Source: Prolixibacteraceae bacterium (GTDB lineage: Bacteria; Bacteroidota; Bacteroidia; Bacteroidales; Prolixibacteraceae). Taken from it: a DNA stretch of 64,000 nucleotides. Positions 49,220 to 59,284 of this stretch are shown one piece after another; positions within the stretch are counted from its first letter, which is position 1, and every line of letters starts with the position of its first letter. The notes under the pieces were generated by a model. That model searched no databases. It was not told the DNA's origin and worked only from the letters and a program-made list of their open reading frames with translations. The translations under genes and the position numbers were made by a program. The stretch is taken from positions 1-64,000 of the forward strand of contig JARKOX010000149.1 of assembly GCA_029975525.1 (NCBI GenBank). Direction: 5' to 3'.

Positions 49220-50599
49220 CTAAAGCCCGAACATCAAATAGTAAACGGCCGCGCCCGATAAATAGCCAACCAGCGCCAGCAGGGAGATCCGCTTGAGGTA
49301 CCAGATGAAGTCGATTTTCTCCAGTCCCATGGCGGCCACCCCGGCTGCCGAACCAATGATGAGGATGCTGCCACCGGTTCCGGCCGTGTAGGCCAGAAAC
49401 TCCCAGAAGAGGCCATCCTGGGTAAAAAAGGCCTGGTAACCAACGGCTCCGGCTTCGGCAACCGGATACATCCCCATTGCCCCGGCCACCAGCGGCACGT
49501 TGTCGACCACGGCCGACAACAATCCGATGGCAATATTGATCAGGTAGATATTATTCAGATGCTCATCGAGGTATTTGGCCAGCTGGCCCAGGTGCCCGGC
49601 CGACTGTAACGCAGCCACTGCCGACAGGATTCCGAGGAAAAAAAGGACCGTAGGCACGTCAACGCGCTGTAAAATCGCCACCACCTTCAGCTTTTTCTTG
49701 ATCTCTTTCGGCTTGTTGCGGTGGATAATTTCTCCGGCGACCCACACAATCCCCAGCGACAGCAACATTCCCATATAGGGCGGCAAACCGGTCACCGTTT
49801 TAAATACCGGCACAAAGAGCAGACCGCCCACCCCCAACATCAGAAAAGTGGTGCGCTCTCCCGGTGCGGTGTATTCCATTTCCGACTCCTCCGCTTCCGG
49901 GCGCCTGACATTTCCTTTCATGGAAAACGAGAGGATAATCAGCGGCACGACCATGCAGGCAATGCTGGGCAGCAACACGCCCTGGATAATTTTGAGCGTT
50001 GTGATCTGTCCGCCAATCCAGAGCATAATGGTGGTGACATCGCCAATGGGCGACCAGGCGCCGCCGGCGTTGGCCGCCAACACCACCATGCTGGCAAAAA
50101 ACCAGCGCGTCTGCCGGTCGTCGATCAGTTTACGCAACAGGGCGATTATCACAATGGTGGTAGTCAGGTTGTCGAGAACAGCCGACATGAAGAACGTCAG
50201 GAAGCTGATTATCCAGAGCAGTTTGACTTTGTTGGTGGTTTTTATCTTGTCGGTAATTACTTTGAACCCCTCATGCTGATCAACCACCTCAACGATGGTC
50301 ATGGCGCCCAGCAGGAAAAAGAGGATTTCGGCAATTTCGCCGATGTGACGGATAATTTCGTAGTCGACTATAAATTCGTGAATGGCCTGTAACCCGTGGG
50401 CATCCGGATGTTGGGCCAGGTATTCGGTCCATGAAAGACTGTACCCCAGGTTCAGGATACCTTCGGCGCCCAGGATGTAGACCACCCAACATAAGGTTCC
50501 GATAATGAGGGCAGTGGCTGCCTTATCCACTTTTAACGGATGTTCGAGGGCAATAGCAACGTAGCCCAGAACAAAGACAATTACCATCAGGATAAACAT
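49220..50599 (-). CDS. nhaD: NhaD-type Na+/H+ antiporter
   Basis: LDNLTTTIVIIALLRKLI, AANAGGAWSPIGDVTTIMLWIGGQI, AVVDNVPLVAGAMGMY. Confidence 0.95.
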   Translation of the reverse strand: MFILMVIVFVLGYVAIALEHPLKVDKAATALIIGTLCWVVYILGAEGILNLGYSLSWTEYLAQHPDAHGLQAIHEFIVDYEIIRHIGEIAEILFFLLGAMTIVEVVDQHEGFKVITDKIKTTNKVKLLWIISFLTFFMSAVLDNLTTTIVIIALLRKLIDDRQTRWFFASMVVLAANAGGAWSPIGDVTTIMLWIGGQITTLKIIQGVLLPSIACMVVPLIILSFSMKGNVRRPEAEESEMEYTAPGERTTFLMLGVGGLLFVPVFKTVTGLPPYMGMLLSLGIVWVAGEIIHRNKPKEIKKKLKVVAILQRVDVPTVLFFLGILSAVAALQSAGHLGQLAKYLDEHLNNIYLINIAIGLLSAVVDNVPLVAGAMGMYPVAEAGAVGYQAFFTQDGLFWEFLAYTAGTGGSILIIGSAAGVAAMGLEKIDFIWYLKRISLLALVGYLSGAAVYYLMFGL

Positions 50600-50782
50600 A
50601 CGCTGTCGTTTTAGGTTATTCAGATTTAGGTTGAAACTTCTTTAAACTTCAATAATAAAAATATTTCGGACATTTTTGCCTGATCTTACTCCGAAAGCGG
50701 ATGAATTTAAAGAAAATCCAACAAAAAGTTTGAACGGAACCCTTTTGGGCGTCACAAAAAAATTGGTTTTAAATACAGGGAC

Positions 50783-53700
50783 TTACTCTTTGCGGGCTGA
50801 ACGGTTGGACTGCTTCGGCTCGCTTTTCTCTTTCCGGAAGAGGGAGACAAACTTCCGCCACAACTCATCAATGGTGTTGTAATCTTCTTTGTAGGTAAAG
50901 CCGATTCCCTGCGTGTAGGGAGCGGTTTCGTAAATCAGGTTGTTGTTCGAATGGTTGTAGGCTTTCAGTTGCAGCTTGCCGTTGCGGCTCAGTTTGACGT
51001 TGATATCGAAGTCGCCAACCAGCTCGCTGTTGTTGGTGCTGTTGGGATTGGCATTGTTGCCGACATTGCCGTTGATGGTAACCCGGTCGTTGAAGAGCTG
51101 GGTGCTGAGGGCCAGTTCGATTTCGTCATCGGTCATCTGGTTGCCCGGCCGGTAGTTGAAGCCGATGTCCCAGGCGCTGTTGATCTGCGACAACCAGTTG
51201 CTGAGCTGATTGGAAAACAGTTCGCTGGCAGTGGTACCAATCAGGTTTTGGTTACTGTTGGAGACTTCTATGGTACCGCGCATATATTCGGGAGTATAAA
51301 ATTTCCCCAGTACCAGCAACGACAGAATCTGCTTGTTCATCTCTTCGGGTGTGTTGAAGAACTGCTGCATGGCGTCCCTCAGCCGGTCTTCAACCGTGGG
51401 CAACACCACTTCAAAATTGATGGTGGGATTGCTCAGCTCGTCGGTGAGGTGAATTTTACAATCGACCGGAATCCGCTGGGTTTTATCAATCGTCCCCCCT
51501 TCGGATTCATCCAGCGGAAGATCGCGCAGGGAGGATTTCAGTTTATATACCGCTTTGAGATCGATAATGGCGTTGTAGGGATCGCCCGACCAGATGATGG
51601 AGCCGCCCTGCTCGATACTGAACCGCTTGTTGATAACATTCTGCAGGGTAAAAAGATAATCTCCCTGCGTAACATCGTAGTTTCCGGAAAGAAAGAGATT
51701 GCCTTCCGGATCCATCCGGAAGCGGAGAACCCCTTCGCCCTGCGCCCGGATCATATCGCCGATCTTCGAATTGTATATCAGCTGGGTACGGGCTTCGGGA
51801 GTTACGTTGACCGTCAGCACCAGGTCGACTCCCCCGGTTGCTGTCCGCAAGAGTGACTTTTCCGATGCCTCGGGTGTTGGGGACGCAAAACGGACAAAAT
51901 CGTACCGGGCAACCTCTTCCTCACTGCTGAGGGAGATATTAATGGCTGTTCCGGCCAGAGAGGTCGCCTCGCCGCTCAGCTTCACATTCTGTCCGCGGCC
52001 GGCGATGCGGAACGTTCCGCTGGCAACCGCTTTGCCGTAAAACTGCTCATTGTCGCGCGAAGTGGTGTTCATGGCCATTATTTTGGGCGAAGTAATGGTC
52101 ATGTTGTAATCCATGTTGCTAAAGTTATCGTGCCGGATGGATCCGTTGAAAACTCCCCGGTTGTTGAGTGCATCCCGGATTTCGATACGGTTGAAGATAA
52201 TGGAGTCGCGGGCAAGACGTATCGAATCGTTCAGGTGGTAACTAACCTGGAGAACATCGACGGTGAGGCCGGCATTTTCGCAGAAAACGGCGCCGTCCAT
52301 CCATATTTTGTCGGGAGTTCCGGAAATGACCACTTTCCCGGTCCCGTCGCCATGGAAATTCGAGAGCGTCTCCCGGATAACCGTTTCCAGGAATACCAGC
52401 GACAAATGGTCGAGGTTGGCTGTAAACCGCATATTTTTATTTTCGGGATTGAAATAGCCCTGTACCAGCAAACTGTTCCGGTTGTTCTGGGTAACTTTCA
52501 GCTCCGAATTGATCAGTCCGGCAGTGCGGTCCCATTTGTTGACCAGGCTTACATCGCCCAGCGGCTGCGCGCGGAATTCGAGCCCGGTAATCCGCAGGTC
52601 GGAATAGAAGAGGCGTTCGCGGTACAAATCGGCCAGCCCTACCGTCCCGTTGACCTTTCCTTTCAATCCCAGGTCCTGTTTCATGTAATATTCCAGCGTG
52701 GCCAGGTTGATGTCGTCAAATGCCACACTGAGCTGGTCGTTGGGATTTTTGGAAATCTTCCCGTTAACGGCAATTTGCTGCTGCCGGTTGTAAAAAACAA
52801 AGTTGCTGATCGCTACAGTTGAGGAGTCAAACCGGATCTCGGCAGGCTTCAGCTGCCAGAGCGAGTCGGCAATAAAAATTTTGGAAGGAAGAATACTGGT
52901 TACCACGCGCGGGGAGGAGCTGTTTTCGGGACGGCTGAAAACCGTTTTGGTTTCGATTTCGCCGCTGTAAGAGAGCGCATCGTAGTTGTTCCACACCATT
53001 CGTCCGGCCAGCTCATTGTTGTTGGCCTCCAACAGCAGGGCCAGGTTGTAAAGGCTGAATCCGCCCTGCGTCATCAGTTCGCCAAACCTGATTTTGGTAG
53101 AGAGCGCTTTTCGTCCCGGGAAGATATGAAAATCGAGGTCGCGGCAGGCCAGGTTGTTGTAACGCACAGTGGGAATCCCGCCCCAGATCTCAAGACTCCG
53201 CTTTTCCGAGTCGATATTTCCGCTCACATGAAAAGGGGCGCCAATGTGCAACCCGGGCAAAAACACCGCCGTAATTTTGTCCGTCTCCTTAACATCCAGC
53301 TCGATTCTGAACCGGTTGGTCAGCCGGGTTTCAGGAGCTTTGGCAGCGAGCGCCGGCAGGTAGTGGGTGGCCACATCGTAAAACGATTTCCAGAGGTTTT
53401 TGAAATTGTAGTCGCCCGTTACCGAAGCATCAAAAAAATCGGACCGGATGGTAAGCTGGTCCTGGTTATTCTGGTGGGCGGTGGTCAGCACCAGGCTGTC
53501 GAGCGCCAGCTCATCGTGCTGGTTGCGGTAGCGGGCGTTGGTCAGGCGAATGGCTCCGTCGAGGTTGTCGAGGTTGTTCCCCGAAAAGTTGGCATTCAGG
53601 CCGAGGGCAAGTTCCGAAACGGTATTGGCCGTATCGAGGTTCAGCGCCATCAGGTTGGCCTGACGCAGCTGCAGGTTGAAGTCGAAAACCGGGATTTTTT

Positions 53701-55222
53701 CGTTCAGATCGAGCGTCCCGATAAAATCGAGTTGCAAATTGGGGTCGTCCACCCGCACACTTCCGTCAAACTTCTTGTCGGTCAGCTGACCGTTCAGCAC
53801 AATATTGGAATAGTTGTACCGGTTGATGTACCAGCTGGAGATCAGCCCATCGAACTTCCCCTGCAGGGTTTCGCGGTATTTGTTGTAGCTGCCGTTCACC
53901 TTTCCGTTGAAAGAGATTTTGCCGGCCAGGTCACTTCGGTAAAGGGTGGCCAGGTCAAAATCGGTTGTTTGCAGCCGGCCGTTGTAGCGAATAACACCTC
54001 CGGCGCCCGGCACAAAAGAGAGGTCGGTTTTTATTTTCCCCATTTTCCCCGCCAGGGTTCCGTAGGCCACAAAGTCGGTCAGAAAGCCGGTAAAATTCCC
54101 CTGGTAAGTGAGGATGCCGGCTTTGTAAAACGTTTCGGGGAACTTCATGTAGCGCATCCGCGACCGGTTGGGAAGCCGGATCTGGCTGAGGTCGCGAAAG
54201 TCGGTCTGCGACCGGTGCAGGTCGAAGAAGATAAAAGCCTGTTCAAGGTCCGAAAGGTCGGAGGCCGAAAAATCACAATGCAGCAAGGTGTTCTGCCCGG
54301 TTTTCAGCAACAGGTTTTTTCCCTTCAGGTTCTGAAGGTTGCCGCTCACCTTCCCCGAGATCTCTATTTTCTGGTTCATCCCTTCGAGCGCCGGCACAAA
54401 AACCGCCAGGTCAGCCAGGCTCACCCCGGCCTGATCCAGCTCCACCTCCAGCCGGGGCTGCCGGCCGGCCGACAAACTGTCGGACACAGGAGGATAGAGA
54501 ACCGCTATCTGCGCCTTGCTGATCATCGAATTGGGCGTGGCAAATGAGAGGTTGTTGATCCGGACATCGGGTCCGGCAATTTTAATTCCGGCCGATAAAT
54601 CACTCACATAAAACCCTTTGCGGTCATTCAGGTTTAACGACGTCAGCTGAAACGTCACGCTGTCGGCAGCCAGCCGGAAACTGTCGATTTGCAGGTTGAT
54701 ATCGTCGATCCGCAACTCATCGGCCGAGGGGCGGTAGTTAAAAGTCGAATTTTTAAAACTGAAGCGGTTACAGTAGAAACGCCACTCCGAAGGAATGGTA
54801 TCCCGGGGCTGCTGTTTGCCGGCGGCCAGAAACTGAAAATTGAAAATGCCGGCCGTATCTTTTGAAATATTAATCCGGGTGTGATCAAACGTCAATCTGG
54901 AAACCTCCACCAGCTTGTGGTTGAGATTCAGTGAACTGATTTTGGCTTCGGCGCGGCGCACGTAAACGAGGGTGTCGGCATACTGGTCTTCCATCCACAC
55001 ATCTTCCAGGATGATCCGCCGGAAGAGCGCCACATCAACCCCGCCGATGTGAATAACGGTATTCAGCTGCCGCGACAGACGCTGGGCAAGCATCCGGGTA
55101 ACATAGGTCTGCACCACCCTGCTTTGCGAGGCGATATATATCCCGGTAATCCACAGTAAAATGACCGCCAGGATAATCAGCGGTATTTTCCAGCCTTTTT
55201 TGATAATTTTGCGTTTCGACAA
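50783..55222 (-). CDS. TamB domain (translocation/assembly module) protein
   Basis: 1479 aa; N-terminal TM, long beta-rich AsmA-like repeats; C-terminal FILQNV-like SGNYDVTQGDYLFTLQNVINKRFSIEQGGSIIWSGDPYNAIIDLKAVYKLKSSL. Confidence 0.93.
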   Translation of the reverse strand: MSKRKIIKKGWKIPLIILAVILLWITGIYIASQSRVVQTYVTRMLAQRLSRQLNTVIHIGGVDVALFRRIILEDVWMEDQYADTLVYVRRAEAKISSLNLNHKLVEVSRLTFDHTRINISKDTAGIFNFQFLAAGKQQPRDTIPSEWRFYCNRFSFKNSTFNYRPSADELRIDDINLQIDSFRLAADSVTFQLTSLNLNDRKGFYVSDLSAGIKIAGPDVRINNLSFATPNSMISKAQIAVLYPPVSDSLSAGRQPRLEVELDQAGVSLADLAVFVPALEGMNQKIEISGKVSGNLQNLKGKNLLLKTGQNTLLHCDFSASDLSDLEQAFIFFDLHRSQTDFRDLSQIRLPNRSRMRYMKFPETFYKAGILTYQGNFTGFLTDFVAYGTLAGKMGKIKTDLSFVPGAGGVIRYNGRLQTTDFDLATLYRSDLAGKISFNGKVNGSYNKYRETLQGKFDGLISSWYINRYNYSNIVLNGQLTDKKFDGSVRVDDPNLQLDFIGTLDLNEKIPVFDFNLQLRQANLMALNLDTANTVSELALGLNANFSGNNLDNLDGAIRLTNARYRNQHDELALDSLVLTTAHQNNQDQLTIRSDFFDASVTGDYNFKNLWKSFYDVATHYLPALAAKAPETRLTNRFRIELDVKETDKITAVFLPGLHIGAPFHVSGNIDSEKRSLEIWGGIPTVRYNNLACRDLDFHIFPGRKALSTKIRFGELMTQGGFSLYNLALLLEANNNELAGRMVWNNYDALSYSGEIETKTVFSRPENSSSPRVVTSILPSKIFIADSLWQLKPAEIRFDSSTVAISNFVFYNRQQQIAVNGKISKNPNDQLSVAFDDINLATLEYYMKQDLGLKGKVNGTVGLADLYRERLFYSDLRITGLEFRAQPLGDVSLVNKWDRTAGLINSELKVTQNNRNSLLVQGYFNPENKNMRFTANLDHLSLVFLETVIRETLSNFHGDGTGKVVISGTPDKIWMDGAVFCENAGLTVDVLQVSYHLNDSIRLARDSIIFNRIEIRDALNNRGVFNGSIRHDNFSNMDYNMTITSPKIMAMNTTSRDNEQFYGKAVASGTFRIAGRGQNVKLSGEATSLAGTAINISLSSEEEVARYDFVRFASPTPEASEKSLLRTATGGVDLVLTVNVTPEARTQLIYNSKIGDMIRAQGEGVLRFRMDPEGNLFLSGNYDVTQGDYLFTLQNVINKRFSIEQGGSIIWSGDPYNAIIDLKAVYKLKSSLRDLPLDESEGGTIDKTQRIPVDCKIHLTDELSNPTINFEVVLPTVEDRLRDAMQQFFNTPEEMNKQILSLLVLGKFYTPEYMRGTIEVSNSNQNLIGTTASELFSNQLSNWLSQINSAWDIGFNYRPGNQMTDDEIELALSTQLFNDRVTINGNVGNNANPNSTNNSELVGDFDINVKLSRNGKLQLKAYNHSNNNLIYETAPYTQGIGFTYKEDYNTIDELWRKFVSLFRKEKSEPKQSNRSARKE

Positions 55223-55289
55223 AAGTAAGTAAAAGCAGGCAACAAAACTTTCCTGAATAACGCGAAAACGTTACATATTGTGTATTTGT

Positions 55290-56327
55290 ATGGGTAAAAC
55301 AACAGACAAGCAGGTTATTATTTTGGGGATCGAATCGTCGTGCGACGATACTTCGGCGGCGGTAACCTGCAACGAAACCATTCTGGCCAACACAGTCGCC
55401 GGACAAAAAGTGCACGAAGCGTACGGCGGCGTAGTCCCCGAACTGGCTTCACGGGCGCATCAGCAAAACATTATCCCGGTGGTCGACCAGGCGTTGAAAC
55501 AGGCCGGCATCCGGAAGGATCAGCTTTCGGCAGTGGCATTTACCCGCGGCCCCGGGTTGCTGGGGTCGCTGCTGGTAGGAACTTCGTTTGCCAAAGGTTT
55601 TGCCCTGGCTTCGGGGATTCCGCTGATTGAGGTAAACCACCTGCAGGGGCATGTGCTGGCGCTCTTTATCCGCGAACCCGACCAGGAATACCATCCGCCG
55701 CGCTTCCCGTTCCTCTGCCTGCTGGTGTCGGGCGGAAACTCACAGATCATCCTGGTTCGCGACCACCTGCACATGGAGGTGATCGGGCAAACCATCGACG
55801 ATGCTGCCGGCGAAGCTTTCGACAAGTGCGCCAAAGTGATGGGGCTCCCCTACCCGGGCGGGCCGTTTATCGACAAGCTGGCCCGCGAAGGCGACCCGCT
55901 CCGCTTCCGCTTCTCGCGGCCCGAAATCAAAGACCTCGACTACAGCTTCAGCGGCCTGAAAACCAACTTCCTCTATTTCTTGCGCGACCAGCTGAAGGAA
56001 GATGAAAACTTCATCGAACAAAACAAAGCCGACCTGTGCGCTTCGCTGCAAAAAACCATCATCGACATTTTGCTGTACAAACTGGTAAAAGCCGCCCGCC
56101 AGACCGGCATCCGCGAAATCACCGTAGCCGGCGGCGTGTCGGCCAACTCGGGACTGCGCGCCGCCTTGCAGGAAGAGGCTGCCAAACGCAAATGGAACCT
56201 GCTGATCCCGAAAATTCAATACACCATGGACAACGCCGCAATGATTGCCATTACCGGCTATTACAAATTTCTGAAAGGAGAATTTACCAGCCAGGACATT
56301 GCCCCGTTTGCCCGAACCCAGCTGTAA
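55290..56327 (+). CDS. tsaD: tRNA N6-adenosine threonylcarbamoyltransferase TsaD
   Basis: ILGIESSCDDTSAAV, GGVVPELASRAHQQNI, NHLQGHVLA, LVSGGNSQI, GGVSANSGLR. Confidence 0.97.
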   Translation: MGKTTDKQVIILGIESSCDDTSAAVTCNETILANTVAGQKVHEAYGGVVPELASRAHQQNIIPVVDQALKQAGIRKDQLSAVAFTRGPGLLGSLLVGTSFAKGFALASGIPLIEVNHLQGHVLALFIREPDQEYHPPRFPFLCLLVSGGNSQIILVRDHLHMEVIGQTIDDAAGEAFDKCAKVMGLPYPGGPFIDKLAREGDPLRFRFSRPEIKDLDYSFSGLKTNFLYFLRDQLKEDENFIEQNKADLCASLQKTIIDILLYKLVKAARQTGIREITVAGGVSANSGLRAALQEEAAKRKWNLLIPKIQYTMDNAAMIAITGYYKFLKGEFTSQDIAPFARTQL

Positions 56328-56424
56328 AACGGTTTTTTACATCGGGCTTATTTTTGAGCCATCCTGTTTTTCCTGTCCCATTTCCGCTAATTTTGAGCGG
56401 ATGAACTAAAAATATCGTGTACGC

Positions 56425-57513
56425 ATGAACTCTTTTCGAATTGGTTTTCTGGGCGCCGGAGGTATCGCGCGGGCACATGCCTACGCCCTGCAGTCGTTAA
56501 AATTTTATTACAGCCACCCTCCAGTGGCCGGGTTGGTGTCGGTCAGTTCGGCGCGCCGGGAGAGCCGCGAGGCTTTTGCCGCCAACTACGGATTCCGGCA
56601 GGCACAATCTCTGGAAGATTTTTTTGAAAACCGGGATATCGACACCGTCTTTATTCTGGGGCCCAACAATGTTCACTTTGAACATTTTCAGAAAGCGCTG
56701 CAAATGCCGGAAGTTAAACGGATCTACCTGGAGAAACCGGTCTGTTCATCAGAAGCCGAAGAGCGCCAGATGGCCCAGCTGCTGGCCGGTTCCGACAAAA
56801 AAGTGCAGGTCGGTTTTCAGTACCTGCAAACACCGGCAGTCCGCGAAACATTGCGGTTCTGGCACTCAGGAATCCTGGGCCGGGCGCTCCATTTCGACCT
56901 AAAATATTACCACGGCGACTATCTGCAGCCGGCGTACCGCGCCCGGCGGCGAACCCGCCTCACCCCTGCCCCCGACGGCGGCGCGATGGCCGACTTAGGC
57001 TCGCACGGCATCAGCCTGCTAACGGCATTTCTGGGCAACGGCCTGCAAATGTTACATGCCGTTCAGGCGGGTCAGTTCGACGATGTGCCGGCCGGTTCCG
57101 ACCTGTTCAGCGCGGTCTCCCTCTATGATCCGCAAAGCGGTGCAGCCGGACATTTATCAGCCAGCCGCATCAGCTCCGGCTCCGGCGACCTGGTAGAGCT
57201 GGAGATTTATGCCGAAAAAGGGGTCTTGCGTTTTTCAAACCGCCAACCCGACCAGTTCAGCTACTTCCTAGAAGAGGACGGCCGCTGGGTAAACCAGCCG
57301 GTTGGCAGCAACTATGCCGGCATCACCACTTTCCCGTCGGGACACGTTCCGGCCGGCTGGCTCCGTTCGATGGTGCATGCCCACTACCTCTTCCTGGGAG
57401 GCGAAGATCCCGATGCCTTTATTCCGGACCTGGCACACGGACTTGAAGTTCAACGCCTGGTGCGCGAAACAGCCCACCATCTCGCCCAATTCAGAAACTC
57501 CGTCAAACTGTAA
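56425..57513 (+). CDS. Gfo/Idh/MocA family oxidoreductase
   Basis: RIGFLGAGGIARAHAYALQ, YLEKPVCSSEAEERQM, DGGAMADLGSHGISLL. Confidence 0.93.
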   Translation: MNSFRIGFLGAGGIARAHAYALQSLKFYYSHPPVAGLVSVSSARRESREAFAANYGFRQAQSLEDFFENRDIDTVFILGPNNVHFEHFQKALQMPEVKRIYLEKPVCSSEAEERQMAQLLAGSDKKVQVGFQYLQTPAVRETLRFWHSGILGRALHFDLKYYHGDYLQPAYRARRRTRLTPAPDGGAMADLGSHGISLLTAFLGNGLQMLHAVQAGQFDDVPAGSDLFSAVSLYDPQSGAAGHLSASRISSGSGDLVELEIYAEKGVLRFSNRQPDQFSYFLEEDGRWVNQPVGSNYAGITTFPSGHVPAGWLRSMVHAHYLFLGGEDPDAFIPDLAHGLEVQRLVRETAHHLAQFRNSVKL

Positions 57514-57525
57514 CCGACAATCTCC

Positions 57526-59007
57526 ATGAACAAGCGCAGCAGCGGCATTTTACTGCATGTAACCTCCCTCCCCGGTCGCGAAGGAATCGGGACGCTGGGA
57601 AATGAAGCTTTTGCCTGGATCGATCTTCTGCAGGAAACCGGTCAGCGCCTCTGGCAGATCCTGCCGCTGGGACCGGCCGGCTACGGAAACTCTCCCTACC
57701 AGTGTTACTCGGCCTTTGCCGGCAACCCGCTGCTGATTGACCTTTTTATGCTGCAGGAAGAGGGGTTGCTCGAAGAAGCCGATCTGCAGCGGATCCCGGC
57801 ATTTGACCAACGACAGGTAGAATTTGACAAAATAGAAAAGTGGAAATTCCCTTTGCTGCGGAAAGCTTTCCAGCAATTCATCGGCGAAACCGGAAAAAAA
57901 TTCAACCACGATTACGAGCGGTTTCTCGACGAGAACAACTGGTGGCTGGCCGACTACGCCTTGTTTGCCGCCGCAAAAGCTCACTTTAACACCGAATGGA
58001 TGCGGTGGCCTCACCCGTTAAAATTTCGTCAGCCCGATGCGCTGGTGCAGTACCGCACCGAACTCTCGGGCGAAATTGCCTTCCGGAAATTTCTGGAATT
58101 CTGCTTTTTCCGCCAGTGGAAAAGGGTGAAGGAGTATGCCGACAAACGGGGCGTGCACATTGTTGGCGACATCCCATTATATGTATCCACCGACAGCGCT
58201 GACGTGTGGGCCAATCCCTCTATCTTCCAGCTCGACGAAGAACTGAATCCCATCCGCGTGGGAGGCGTTCCTCCCGATTATTTCAGCAAAAGCGGACAAC
58301 TTTGGGGAAATCCGGTTTTTGACTGGGAGCGGCTAAAAGCAGACGACTACAGCTGGTGGATCGCCCGGATCCATTTCAACCTCCGCCTGTTCGACGTTGT
58401 CCGGATTGACCATTTCCGCGGACTGGAGTCGTTTTGGTCGGTACCGGCCGACGAAAAAACGGCAGAAAACGGAGCGTGGGTTCCCGCTCACGGCCGTGCA
58501 GTCCTGAAACTCCTCCGGAAACAGATCGGAAAACTTCCACTGGTTGCCGAAGATCTCGGCCTGATTACCCCGGAAGTGGAAAAACTGCGCGACGATTTTA
58601 ACCTGCCGGGGATGAAAGTGCTGCATTTTGCCTTCCTTTCCGACGAAAAAAACGAGCACCTACCCCACAATTACTCCAACAATTGTATTGTTTATACCGG
58701 CACCCACGACAACGACACCACCTGGGCCTGGCTGCATGCCGCCGAAAAAACAGAAAAAAAGAGGGCCGCAAGTTACCTGCAGCATTTCCACCGCAAACCG
58801 GCCTGGGGATTGATCGAAATGGCCTGGGCCTCAACGGCGGTGTGGGCGCTCACCCCGCTGCAAGACCTTTTGGAACTGGGAGCTGAAGCCCGCATGAATA
58901 TTCCCGGCCTGGCCAACGGAAACTGGGGATGGCGGTTCCGAACCAAACAACTTCAAAAGAAACAAAAACGGTTTCTTTCAGCAATTACAAAAAAATATAA
59001 CCGTTAA
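57526..59007 (+). CDS. malQ: 4-alpha-glucanotransferase (GH77)
   Basis: RSSGILLHVTSLPGREGIGTLG, WQILPLGPAGYGNSPYQCYSAFAGNPLLID, VRIDHFRGLESFWSVPA, YTGTHDNDTTWAW. Confidence 0.97.
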   Translation: MNKRSSGILLHVTSLPGREGIGTLGNEAFAWIDLLQETGQRLWQILPLGPAGYGNSPYQCYSAFAGNPLLIDLFMLQEEGLLEEADLQRIPAFDQRQVEFDKIEKWKFPLLRKAFQQFIGETGKKFNHDYERFLDENNWWLADYALFAAAKAHFNTEWMRWPHPLKFRQPDALVQYRTELSGEIAFRKFLEFCFFRQWKRVKEYADKRGVHIVGDIPLYVSTDSADVWANPSIFQLDEELNPIRVGGVPPDYFSKSGQLWGNPVFDWERLKADDYSWWIARIHFNLRLFDVVRIDHFRGLESFWSVPADEKTAENGAWVPAHGRAVLKLLRKQIGKLPLVAEDLGLITPEVEKLRDDFNLPGMKVLHFAFLSDEKNEHLPHNYSNNCIVYTGTHDNDTTWAWLHAAEKTEKKRAASYLQHFHRKPAWGLIEMAWASTAVWALTPLQDLLELGAEARMNIPGLANGNWGWRFRTKQLQKKQKRFLSAITKKYNR

Positions 59008-59035
59008 ACCAACCTGCGCTATCCCAAATCAGCCG

Positions 59036-59085
59036 CCGCACATCCCGTTTGTATAAAATCACAAACAGGATGTGCGGTTTTCTTT
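59036..59085 (+). terminator. malQ terminator
   Basis: CCGCACATCCCGTTTGT-ATAAAATC-ACAAACAGGATGTGCGG followed by TTTTCTTT. Confidence 0.88.
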
Positions 59086-59229
59086 ATGCTCTCCGGCCAC
59101 CTACCCCTACATTTTTTCCACACAATCTTCAATAGCCCGCGATCAATTGAAAACAATCAGCCGATCTTTTTTGTCTTCATAAGAAAAGGTATACACTTTT
59201 TAAAACTTGTTAAGATTTTTTATGAAACT

Positions 59230-59250
59230 ATTGTTTTTGTAAAAAACAAT
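59230..59250. promoter_or_regulatory. Perfect 9+3+9 palindrome upstream of the ROK regulator; candidate operator
   Basis: ATTGTTTTT-GTA-AAAAACAAT, 34 nt upstream of the ROK gene start. Confidence 0.5.
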
Positions 59251-59284
59251 TTCGTAACTTGGCTTAAGTTTAGTTAAGACAAAA

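Noticed and set aside
53126-54547. 473-aa + strand ORF
   Set aside because: Lies entirely antisense to the TamB gene; low-complexity, non-domain-like translation; a shadow ORF of a long coding region.
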